Shown here: piece after piece, positions 44,801-56,800 of the stretch | How the letters are laid out: the number at the start of each line of letters is the position of its first letter | Position numbering within the stretch: position 1 is the first letter of the stretch | Source: Rhabditoides inermis | Lineage: Eukaryota > Nematoda > Chromadorea > Rhabditida > Rhabditidae | Assembly: GCA_963966185.1 (NCBI GenBank) | Contig: CAWZYM010000312.1 | Coordinates: 600,001 to 664,000 of the forward strand | Length of the DNA: 64,000 bases | Direction of reading: 5' to 3' | Position numbers and translations under genes: made by a program | Notes under the pieces: model-generated | What the model saw: only the letters and a program-made list of their open reading frames with translations | What the model was told of the DNA's origin: nothing | The model's database searches: none

Positions 44801-47800
44801 AGGCTTGTAGTTGCGCGATCCCCTCGTTCACCCAGCTAGTACAACCAGCATGTCTGGGTGCGGCGCGAGCATAACGTTGTTTGAATTTTACTATTGCCAG
44901 TTGCTTGCTAGTCGTTGGTTTGGATAGCAGCACCATTGGGCATGTGACATAGGACCACGTGCGGATGCTACGTGTAACACAACGAGGAGAGGGTCGAAGA
45001 AGGAGAATACAAATGTGTTTGATTGTGCGCACAGTTTTCAGGCCGACCGGATACGTCAGTGATACACGCGAGCGCGATTCTCCCAATATTTTGAATACCT
45101 CTCGCGTCTGTTTTTCTGTTCTAGCACGTCCTTCCCCCTACTTTTGCGTTTACGGTTACAGACTTAAAATTAGCGTTATGGCGTAGCGCAGCGGAGCTAT
45201 AACGGGCTTTTTACACTGGAAATGAAATGTTTGTCGAAATAGAAGACTGTTGCTTGTTAGGGGGAACTTCTGGATCAAATGCTACAAGATTTATCTTGAT
45301 CTAATTGCGGAGTAGACGTTAATAGACTTGACTAGGTGTATCGGAGAGAAAATTGTATACGATAAAGTTGTGCTCGCGTATATCATGGCGTGAAACGGTC
45401 TTTTGAGGTTTTGTATGTGTTTGTTTTCGCAAATGGATTGACACGACGCTGTTTCTAGTACCTGAAGCAGTTATTCAGTTAAAAAATTTTGACAAAAAAA
45501 TTTGACAGTCCCGAATGCTCTTCTCGATCGTCATTGGCCAGAGCAGACTTGGCGCCAAAAAAATTGGTCAAGTAATTTTTACTGAATAATTGCTTGAGTG
45601 ATTGTGTTTGCTCGTGTCTTCCCCTTGTGATGATGACTGTGTTGCCTCGTCAGGTGGAGCTGCTGGAGAAGGCGCAGCGTCGGGCGGCCGAGGCCGAGAA
45701 CGAGAGCAACCGCCGGCTGCAGGAGTGCCTCCAGATGGAGAACACCAGGTGGGGAGTGGTCGGACGAATACTTCGAAGGAGGCATGGAGGGGGAGGGTCG
45801 TATCAGATGAATCAGCACACAGAATTGTCTATGATGCACTGTTTATTTTGATGTTTAAGTGAAACGTAGCTGGTATGAGAAAACTGTCTATTGAGTATTG
45901 TATAATTGTGGAGTTTTATCAGACAAAAAACCCTTGAAATTATGAGTGATAGACATTTATCTTGGAACGAAATAATGTGGGCGAAATGTAAACAATCGAA
46001 AATGAAATAATTGAGCAATATGCTGAAAAAATTATGTGTGTTTATTTTTTTGCACATTTGTTCTCTGCGTGAAACCTATCATGCTTTTTTTCGAGTGTTT
46101 TTTTTTTTCGAATATTGAACAGGTTTGTTTTGCCTAGTATTGTCCGCGTGGAATATTTCGCTATAATTATTTTTTTGAGTGAAACATGTTTATCGTGTGT
46201 TGCAGGGAGGAGTTGGAGCGCGCCTACCAACAACTCACCGAGTACTATGAGCAGCTGCAGACTGCCTACGATGCCGTCTATGCTAGGGTGAGTGGTCTGT
46301 CACTGTCTGTCTGTCACTCTGTCACCCTGTCACTGTGTCTGTCTGTCACTCTGTCACCCTGTCATTCAGATCAACTCTGAGCGTGCCGAGGTCGGATGTG
46401 AGACGGATGTGGATGGACGCACGTTGGAGACTGCGATGGTGAGTGTTGGGAGGAGATGAAAGAGCGGTCAGTCTCTTCGAAGCTGCTTCTGGAACATCTT
46501 TGAAGCACTTTGTGTTGTGGAACCGTTTTGAATGGCCTTTTTCGAAGAGACTGGCTACTTTATGTCTCTATAAATGCCTTATAAACTCATAATTTTCCAG
46601 CAAGCAATGAGAATGCGAACGGAGTCGAGTGAGAGCGTGGTTGGTTTAAAGGGCCGCAAAGAAAGCAGATTGTAGCCAAATCAAGCCTAGGAATTTGATG
46701 AACAGTGCAACATAGTAGTTGTGTTTTTAGACATGTGCGTCTACGATAGAAACACAATGAAATAAATAGATTACAATACCTGACAGTACCTGAGAGTACC
46801 TTGCCTGACCTTACCTGCCAATACCTGGTTCTTTTCAGGAGGCGCTGTGCCGCCAGCCGCACTACCTGAGTGAGATGGCGGCGGTGCGCGCCGAGCTGGA
46901 CGAGACCAGGGTGGGTGAAGGGGGGGGGGGGAGAGGGAGAGGGGGGAGGGAGATGAGTGGACTGACATTGGAACGATGAGTGCTGGTGATATTGGGTTTA
47001 CGTTTGACCGAGACCAGGGTGGTTAGGATTATTTAATGGGTTGAAGTTGAAGAACCAATTGTTGATTTGAAGTGGTGACGGTAATAGTTTTTCTGTGAAA
47101 CGTACTGGGTTATGTTGCGATTCAGGCCGACAATTGTTCAAGTGGAGTAACTAAAGTGTTCACGAAATTGATCACTTTGAGTGCGGGTGATGTTGGTAAT
47201 ACGTTGAAACGTATTTGTTTGGAGATGATTATTGACATTTCATCGTAGCTTGATGATTGGTGATTGGTGTCATTGAGTGGCGATGGTAATGGTTTTACTG
47301 TTAAATGTATTGCGGGATGGAGGAGTGATCAATATAAAATAACTTTATGTGTATCCCTATTGTTTATATCGGCGTAGTAATGCGATATTTTTGTCGGACA
47401 ATCATCGCTTTTTTTGGCTTTGTATAGGGCATCCCCCCGTTCATTCGGCCATTCGGCCGAATGCCGGCCGAATTCGGCCATTCGAAAGACCATTCGGCCG
47501 CGCAACTCGCGCGCTTGGCGGTCTCTTTTTAGGGAAATGAGGGTCATTTGCAAGTCTAATGAAGCAGAGTTCTCTATCTGCTAAAGTTAATTACTCCTCT
47601 CAGAATTAAGCAATCTTCACAAAATTGTGATATGTGATGGGTATCAGTAGTTCTCATCGATTTCTAGTGTTCGATTTTTGATTTTCGCGTCCGTTTTCTA
47701 ATTAGAGTCCAAAAACCTTGATTTTGACTCGATTTCCAATGGAAAAGCTCCGAAACTTAATTACTCTCTTCAAACTTATCGCACAGCGCCCAGTTTTCTG

Positions 47801-50800
47801 GAGAAGATGCCCAGATAGAATGCTCACAGATCTCTAGTGCTCGAATTTTCGATTTCCGTCATTTTTACCATGTTTGAAAACATACAATCGGGGCAAATTT
47901 GCATGAAATTCTCGTCTGTCTGGCGAGCCAGCGATATTGCCGTACGCTGAAAGGGGGGAATGGCCTATAGAGGTAACAATGATTGAGAGCGATTTCGTGG
48001 CTAGGGATGATGGTAGGATCAGTATCTCAGTGTAGGATCAGTGTAGGATCAGGATCAGTATGGTCAGTGAATAATTAGTGTTAATCAATTCGATGGATCC
48101 AGCTGATTGTTGGTATTTGATGGTCGAGATAATGAATTTACTGTGAAACGTACATTGGTAAGTTGAGAATGTATAGTGTGTATAGGTTGTATCTAAACTC
48201 GATCGATGATTGTTGAGATACATTCAGGGTGGATTAGTTGTTACTGTGAAACATATATATGCGTGTAATAGTTCAGCAGTGCAATGTCCATAATCGATTG
48301 ATGTGTGCACTTCTCCTCTCCCTAGACTCTCCTCTGCTCCGAGATGGCGTCGTTCGAGGCCGACCTCTCCTCCTCGATCGACCGCGTGCAGATGCTGCTC
48401 ACTAGAGTCGTCAGCATCGAACATGTCAGGGCAGTGGACGGTGAGTGGATGGGACGGAGGGAGTGGTGGAAGATGGCATTGTGTGGTTGTGTGCTCGCAC
48501 AGGTTATGGAAGGAACTGTTATGGTACTATTCTCTAGGGACAAGTGGACTTTGTGGAAGTAGGAATGGCAGAAGAGGTTGTTCCATTCCAGGCTCATCGA
48601 CTCAGCAGGAACGCGAGTTGGAGGAGATGCTAGATGCCATCATCGCCGTGAGTTTTTGTTTTCGTTGCGCTGCCGCATTCCAACGTGAAGCATAGTTTGC
48701 GTGTTTCATAGATAGAAGACAATTGGAATAGAGGAGTAGATTATTGATGTGATTGTGATTAGCGCATTCGATTTGAGGAGTGCGGTCTGGAGGCGGGCTC
48801 GGATGTGCAGTCCAAGGTGGACAGAGTGCACGCGGCACTCAGAGAGAGGCTGGAGGAGCTGCAGCAGTGCAAGCGGGCCATCGGAGAGCAGAGGAGGTGG
48901 GGGGGGGGCAGAAGTGAAGGGTTCTGTGGGGAGTGAGGTTGTAAAGCAGATGAGGTGGAGAAAAGGAGCTGTGACAATAGATATGAACAGTGGTGGTGCA
49001 AATGATGATTGCGTCTTCGTAGTAATATCTATTCAAAACCGAGGGATGTCGTTAAGTGTAGGTAACATGGTTTACGTGTTTTTGAATGTGCGTGAAACGT
49101 ATCTCAACCTAACTCTTGTCTGCAGAGTGTGCGCGGCCCTCGAGGAACGCCTGGAAGAGATGGAGGCGGAGACGCAGAGGAGCGGCGAGAGCCAGACGAG
49201 CAGGGTGCGGCTGATGGACGATGAGCTGTTCCAGCGGAACGAGGAGTGCAACGAGCTCAGGAGCAAGGTCGCCGAGGTACGTATACCGTAGACATCCGGT
49301 ACGGTAATTAGGTATACGGTATTGGTTTTCCAGCTACAAGCCCTCGTCGATCGTGTGTCGGCGAATCGTCCTCAGAACGCAGAGGACGCTGAGGGTGAGT
49401 GGGTGTACTGTAGTCGTATACGGGATACGGTAGTCTCTCTGTATACGGTATATGAGTGTCGTTTCACGCTTTCACACCCTATCCTATCACCCTTGGTCCT
49501 TGATCGTATATCGTCTATTTCGGGTGCCGGTTTGGAGTGTAGTAGATGTTCTAACGACGTTTGTTTCGTAGTGTCCTTCAGTTGTGAGTGTGCCTATTTC
49601 GATCTCATTTCCACATCTTTTCAGTCCATATATCCGTTTCCTGTCCTTGCAATCCAAACGTCTCTCGCTATCCCCGAGTGTGTAGATGAATAGAAAGGAG
49701 ATGAATGAAAGAAAGAAAGAAAGAAAGAAAGAAAGAACAGTGCGCCTCCTCGAAGGGAGCCCGGATGCCTTCGCGCACCTGCAGAGAGAGAGAGCACACA
49801 CCCACTCACTGCGGGCGGTACGGTAGCGTACGGTATCTCGAGAGTACGGTGGCACGTTCTTTAGAGGATAAGAGAGAGAGAGGCTCACTCACACATATTT
49901 GGCCGTTTTGTATTCGTGTTGTGTGTGCTGTATTCTCTTTTTTGGTTCCACACTCTGTTATTTCAAATGACTAACTTTCCGACAGCACATTTATGGCATG
50001 AGCACACGCACACTCACACTCACACTCACCGACACTCACTGTCTTCCCGCCTCACTCTCGCTCTCTCTCACTACCGTATCCCTCGTAGCCACCGTACTCT
50101 TACCGTATCGGCAACGAGTGTGCTCTCTCTCTGCAGTGTGCGCGGCTTCTCTGGGAGCGTCTCCACCAGGGGCGCACTGGTCGTGTGCCCGGCTGCGGAC
50201 AGAGTGCTCGATTCTAGCGGCCCGTCTGGCGACCCGACAGAGAGACTGCGACGCGCTGTTCCGAGGGAATGCCGAGCTGGCACACACCAACGTGCGGCTG
50301 CAGAACGAGCTGGACAGGCAGGGAGAGGAGAGGGCAGAGGTGGGTGAGGGAGGGGGGTTTGTAGAAGACAAGGGTGATTCTGAAAAAGGCAGACTACAAC
50401 AGGACAGTGGGGGAGATGGGTGGAGGGAGATGATTACTTGATATGTGATTTTAGTGGTGAGAAACAGCGAATGCCGGAGTCGGAATTGAAGTTTGTTTTG
50501 AGATGACATGGCGTAGATGTGTGAAACCTTTTTTAAGAGACTTACAGCGAGTTACTGGACATAGTTGCAGAGAATGTAAGAATGTAGAGCATAGCGTTTA
50601 GCGTATTTTGGATGGAATGTTTACGTCTACAAAAGATGTGATGATTTGTGCGCAAGGTCAATTTTCATGGATTACTGAAAAATTGTGAGAGAGACTGTAC
50701 CTAACGTTCACAGCGTATTTCTTGTGGAATGTAGAACTCTCTGGAATCATGTTCCTTTGCAGGACGACGTGTCATCGGAGCTGGACCGGCTTCGTACGGT

Positions 50801-53800
50801 GGAGCGTCTCCTGCTCTCCCAGATTGCATCGATGGAGGAACAGCTGATCGACGCAAGCGAGAGGATCACGGAGCTGCAGATGGAGAAGCAGGAGATGCAG
50901 GAGGAGGAGAAGGGGGTCAAGAAGGTCGAGGCCACCCCTGTCCAGTCTGCTCCCACGGAGGATGCGTGGGGATGGGGAGAGGAGGAGGAGAGAGAGAAGG
51001 AGGAGGAGGAGATGGTCCCGAAGAGCGAGTTGGAGAAGGTGCAGAAGGAGTTGACTGAGCTCAAGGAGGGAGGAGAGATGGAGAGACTGCGACAAGCGGA
51101 GAGGATTCTGCGCTCGACTGTCGAGACGCTCGAGGGACAGCTGATCGAGGCGCAGGAGAGAGAGCTGGAGTTGGAGGAGGAGCTCGAGGAGAAGGAGCAG
51201 GGGGTCAAAGAGCAGAAGGGAGGGGAGAATCAGGTGGGTACGATTGAGTTTGCTGGGAAGTTAGAAAGTGAAATTTATCATCCTTTGACTGTTGACGTCT
51301 GAGATGTTTTCATTGTGTTTGCGAAAAAGTCGCGATTAGTCTATTATCACTTGAAAATGCGCCGTGTTCTATGGACTTCAGTAAAGTTTACCACCAGTTG
51401 TGTACTAGTGTTTGCAGGCGGTCGATGCGTGGGGCTGGGAGGAGGAGGAGAGTGGAGAGAAGAGTGAGGGGGGAGAGGAAGTGGCGAGTCTGCGGGATCA
51501 GGTGGATCAGCTGCGGTCCCAGCTGGCGGAGGCGGAGAGGAAGGCGGACAAGGAGGGAGAGGAGGAGGAGGAGGTGGGTGGGTGGTATTAAAGGGAGTGT
51601 ACACTCTGAATTCCGAAGTTGAGTTAGCACCGGGATGTGAAAATATGTGGAAAACGACTCAGTTTTGTCAATACAACTATTTGCTGAAAACGTCTGCAAG
51701 TTGGTGAAAATTGAGCGTAAAATGTATCAAAATGCAGAAATTGGTGCCAATTTACAATGTTCGACAGAATTTTTCAACGACTTGTCGAAGATAGTATTAC
51801 TGCACTTTTTTGAATGTGTGCATAATATTTTGGTGAAGCGTATTAGCGATGATTGAGTATGATTGTGATCGTAATTTTGTTCAAATTGGCTTTTCCGGTT
51901 TTACAAAGTTGAACTCAGAATTACATCTCCAATATCTGGTTTCGGTGGATCATATTGTGATATTTTTCTCATTTTTATCAGATTCTTCACGCAGAACAAA
52001 AGTCAAAAATTGAATTTTGTTTGTAAACGCAAACTGTGTAAACAAGAACAATGTTGCAGCTGACCCGTCTGCGCAGCGTGGAGCAGTTGTTGAAGAGTGC
52101 GGTGGAGGCGATGGAAGGCCAGCTGATCGAAGCACAGGAGAGGGAGCACGAGTTGATGGAGCAGCTGGCGGACAAGGAGGAGGAGGAGCAGAAGAAGAAG
52201 GAAGAGGTGGGTGTGGTCAGTGGAGAGGCGAGAAATACATTGGTTGGGAGAGATGATGGGCATTTATGATTTATGTTAGCGGAGATCGGGAAGAGTAGGA
52301 AGTGGGTGTAATACAATGATAACGACAAGCTCGAAAAACAATCATTGAAATTATGGGCATTTTTTTTTTTGAAAAGCTGAAAGGTACAGCCGATTATTGT
52401 TCCAAAGATTCGTAGCATTTGTGGAACTTGTGAAATACATAATTTGTGAGTTTTCAGTCGCAACATCGATCTGCTGCTAAGTCTTCCGGATGGGGCTGGG
52501 GCGATGATGACGAGAAGACGGAGGGAGGAGGGGAGATGGCGGAGCTGGAGGAGCAGCTGGAGCAGCTACGGACACAGCTGGCTGACAGGGCTGACACAGC
52601 CGCCCTGAAGGAGGTGGAGGAGAGGCTGGAGGAGAAGACGGACCAGTGCGAGAGACTGGAGAAGAGGGTGCGGCAGCTGGAGGCGACGATTGTCGAGCTG
52701 GAGAAGGCGGAGCAGAAGGAGGAGCAGAAGGAGGAGGAGTGGGGATGGGGAGAAGAGGAGGCGACGGAGAAGGAGGACGCCTCGGCTGAGCTCGCCGATG
52801 CCAAGGCGCTCATTGAGCAGCTACAAGAGGAGGTGAGAGGAGTTACGGTAGAGTACTGTACTTTGTCACTATTACTGTATTCTATATTTCAGCTCGACTC
52901 TGCTCGCTCTGCCTTGGACAAGCTCAAGTCGGAGAAGGACGCGGAGGCGGAGAAGCTGCGAGAGGGAATGAGGCGGCAGCTCGAGGAGGTAAATATTGAT
53001 ATATCGATTGACGTTATCGATTGATTTCAGATTGAGCAGCTGGAACAGGATCACGCGGAGGAGATTCGGTTGAGGGAGGAGGAAGCGGCTCAGCTGAACG
53101 AGCAGATTGCACTCATGGAGCAGGAGAAGAGGGAGGAGGAGGAGGAGCAGAGGAAGGAGGAGAGCCAGCCGGTGACTGCGGAGGACAAGGAGGAGGAGAG
53201 CGGATGGGGATGGGGCGAGGAGGAGGAGGAGGAGGAGACAGATGTATCGGCTAGACTGGCTGCCCTGACGGAGGAGGTGGAGTCGGAGAGGAGTGGCAGG
53301 GAAGAGGCCGAGGCTCTTGTCGATGGCCTGAAGAGGCTCGTCGAGGAGCTCAGGGAGAAGGTGGGTTGGAACGATGTGGCAACAGAATATTGCTGATCTA
53401 TATTACATGTAGGGTTAATCATTGTGTGAAGCGTATTTAAATATTGGGGGAGTTTGAGGTGGCATGTATCGAATTAATTTTTGAGAACGAATGGGCTATT
53501 ATTTAAAGGGAGTGTACACTCTGAATTCCGAAGTTGAGTTAGCACCGGAATGTGAAAATATGTTGAAAACGACTCAGTTTTGTCATTACAACTATTTGCT
53601 GAAAATGTCTGCAAGTTGGTGAAAATTGAGCGCAAAATGTATCAAAATGCAGAAGTTGGTGCCAATTGGTGCCAATTTTCAATGTTCAACAGAATTTTTC
53701 ACCGACTTATAGGTATCTCCGACACATAGTTGCATTGACAAAAGTACATCATTTGAACATATTTTTACATCCCGGTGCTAACTCAACTTCGAAATTCAGA

Positions 53801-56800
53801 GTGTACACTCCCTTTAATATTGGGAAACGTATTTTAGTGTGCATCTATTGTTTTGTTCTATCGCAAAACAGGTATTATTGCGTTTAAAAAATGAATTGGG
53901 GCATTGGCTGTATTGAGAAACCTATTTTGTCGAATATTGACGTATCGAGTGATTTGGTTTTGGTTTCGACGCAGCGATAAAATTGACATGTAAAAATGCA
54001 TACGTTGACAATAGTGAGAAACATATTTTTCACTGATGAGTGTGATTCGAATACAATGTGTTTAGCTGTTCAGCTAACGAATGTGGATAAATCTGTGAAC
54101 TCTGATATATCTGATATCTGTGTTCAGCTCGCGTCTCTCGAATCGTCTGGTATCTCAATGTTATTGGTTAACGAAAAAAAAATATGACGCAATTACGCTA
54201 TCAGCGTTAGTGGAAAACCTATTGGACGCCCATAAATATGTGATGTGTTCAGCTCGCCTCGCTGGAATCGTCTGCCGCCTCGTCCCGCTCTTCTCGGGAA
54301 GAAGAGGAGGAGGAGGAGGAGGAGAGGGAGGAGGTGGAGATGCTGCAGGTGCAGCTGGCTGCCACGAGGACAGAGGTCGCCGCCGCCAACCAGCTCATCG
54401 CCCGCCTGGAGGCCGAGACGGCCGCGGCTATCGAGGAACAGGTGAACATTTTTAAACTATTTTTTTGTATTGTAAATAGTATGTTTCTCAATATATGGTT
54501 ATCCTGTTTTTGAATATCGAGGAACAGGTGAATAGGAGTTTGTCCATTGTGGGGATGGCTGAATGGTAGCGTATCCTCTGAATCATCTGAGGAACAGATG
54601 GACATCGTATTGAAAATAGTACGTTTCATATTACATTGTTATCGTGTTTTAAGAGAGTGTTATAATCGGCTGGTGCCATCTAGGAACAGGTGAATAATGA
54701 TGATTTTTTGGAGAGCATTACAATCAGTCCAGCGGGCTTTTATAGCAATTTGTATTATATCATTTTGCAGGTGACTTCGGAGCAGATTCAGTCTGAACTG
54801 CTCGCCGAGGTGGAGCAGCTGAGGAAGCAGTTGGAGGAGAAGGAGCAGCCGGTGGAGAAGGAGGAGAGCGGCTGGGGATGGGGCGAGGAGGAGGAGAAGG
54901 AGAAGAAGGGAGAGGAGGAGCTGGAGCAGCGTATGAGGGAGGCGGGTGCGCGGTGCGCGGAATTGGAGAGGGAGGTGGCAGAGGAGAGGGAGAGACTGGC
55001 TGGCCTGGAGCAGGCGCACCGGCTGGCGGCCGAGGAGTGGCAGGACAGGGAGAGGGACATGGTGGGTGGGGGGAGGGTGGTATGGAGCTGAGAGGTTTTT
55101 TTTTCATAGACAGGTGTTTTCATAGATTTTTTAATTGGTCAAAGATTAAATGCAGCGTACATTTTTGAGTGAGATTTTCATTACACACACAGATGATTGA
55201 TTGTTTCCATTTTTGGATTGACAAAGTTATAATGAGAAACTTATTTTTGCAGCTTGTCCGAATTGCCGAATTGGAGGCGGAGATTGCTCGTCTTCAATCT
55301 CTTCTCGCGGAGAAGGAGGAGGAGAAGGAGCAGGCGGAGAGACAACAGGCGGGAGCGGAGCAGGCGGAGAAGGAGGAGGTGGAGGAGCTGCGGAGGGAGC
55401 TGGAGCAGAGGGAGAAGGAGTTGGAGGCTATGCGGAGGCAGAACAGTCTGCTCAAGGATAGCGAGGTGCGTGGGAGTGGGTTGTAATTTGTAATAAAGAA
55501 AGTAGTTCATTACATATCATACATGAAGATTATTAATATAAGAAAGTGATAATAGTCGTGCTAAGATATTGTAAGTACCTGTACTTGTCTGAAGACGGTA
55601 AAAAAAAAAAACCCACTAGCTTCCCCATGGTGGGTCCGGGCACGAAAATTTCAAATGGATGATACGGTAACTAAGAGCTTTCATGTTTTCGCGAGCTTAC
55701 GTTTCACCAGAAATTGATAAGAAATGACCGTCATTTCTTTTCGTTAAACGCAGTGAGGTCGCTCAGAATTTGCTGGCAGCAGATATTTATAATTATAATT
55801 ATATTGCTTATATGGCGCAGCTGGTTAAAGTTTCGCCTGACAATCATGGGTCGCGGGTTCGGATCCGCTTGCGTGTTTTTCTATAACTCTTTCGCTACAG
55901 TCAGCCTGCCTGCGAATCATAACTCGTGTAGTCAATCAATTCAGTCAATCATTTGGGATTTCTGTCCACTTTACATATTATTCAGCCGTGAAACATATTT
56001 TGTGCAGTGTAACACGTAGTGTTTTCTTTTCAGTCTCGCCTCCTCGAATCTGTGGACGAGTACGGAAACGAGTTGGAGAAGGCGCAGGAGGAGAGGGATC
56101 GGCTGCAGCAGGTGAGGGAGGGAGAGAGTAGTGCAAGGATGCTGTAGTGTGTGGATTACGGTATCTTGTCTGTTTGTAGGTAGTGAACCAGTTGGAGCGC
56201 GACGGTCAGTCGGCCGAGGAGCAGAGGGCAGTGTTGGAGCAGCGGTTGGCGGAGCAGGAGCAGGAAGTGGAGAAGGCGAAGAAGGCCGGCAAGTCGAGCA
56301 AGGCACAGCCGGATGAGACGGCGGCGGTGGACAAGCTGCGAGCAGAGGTGGCCAGTAAGGTGAGAGGGGAATGTGGGAGGAAAGAATGGGAATGATACGT
56401 TTCACGGGGTGTTTGTAGTGTGTGATTGTTTTGGAGGAGTAATAAGTACGTACTGCTGTCGATTACGTCAATTTTGTGCGATATGGTGTGTGTGCTATCA
56501 GATTTGGTGGCATGAGTTTAGTTTGGATCGGAAGATAGGATATGTTATGTTTCAATGTGTGTGTTATAGGATGTGGTGATATACAACAACCATAAATTTA
56601 CATAAGTACAATGTCCATAAATATGAGAATGTGTCTTGTAGACGTCTCAGCTGGAGCGTGTTATTGCGGAGAAGATCGAGGCGAGCACGCGGCTGGCGGA
56701 GACAGAAACACGGCTGCGGCAGGCTGAACAGGTGAGGGGCAGACGGTTGGTTGGGGATGACTGATATGATAGCTGATTTGGTTGCTACAGTCGAGTATGA

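Larger units (their letters stand above)
41732..45653. other. Largest intron (33) of the giant gene, with anomalous CpG-rich insert-like sequence
   Basis: 3.9 kb. It contains the second copy of the dispersed repeat with a hairpin, the 85-bp tandem repeat, and about 2.5 kb of CpG-rich sequence (42400-45200) unlike other introns of this gene. Short frames such as one at 42855 have no homolog that I recognise. It may be a decayed transposon, but I could not find matching ends. Confidence 0.45.
38758..54884 (+). other. Seven acidic Trp-Gly-Trp motifs in the giant coiled-coil protein
   Basis: Motif codons lie at 38758-38769 (exon 28), 50967-50978 (44), 51430-51438 (45, WGWE), 52491-52502 and 52740-52751 (47), 53205-53216 (49) and 54873-54884 (51). 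The pattern is acidic or small residue, W-G-W-G, then three or more Asp/Glu. The rest of the coiled coil is almost free of Trp. Each motif sits in a Glu-rich break between heptad stretches, in six different exons. Confidence 0.85.

Noticed and set aside
42600..45210. Possible terminal inverted repeats around TATAGCCCGTTT and AACGGGCT
   Set aside because: The match is short and imperfect and the flanks show no target duplication, so no element boundary is claimed.
54760..55107. Pro/Ser-rich minus-strand frames opposite exon 51
   Set aside because: Antisense shadow of coiled-coil coding sequence.
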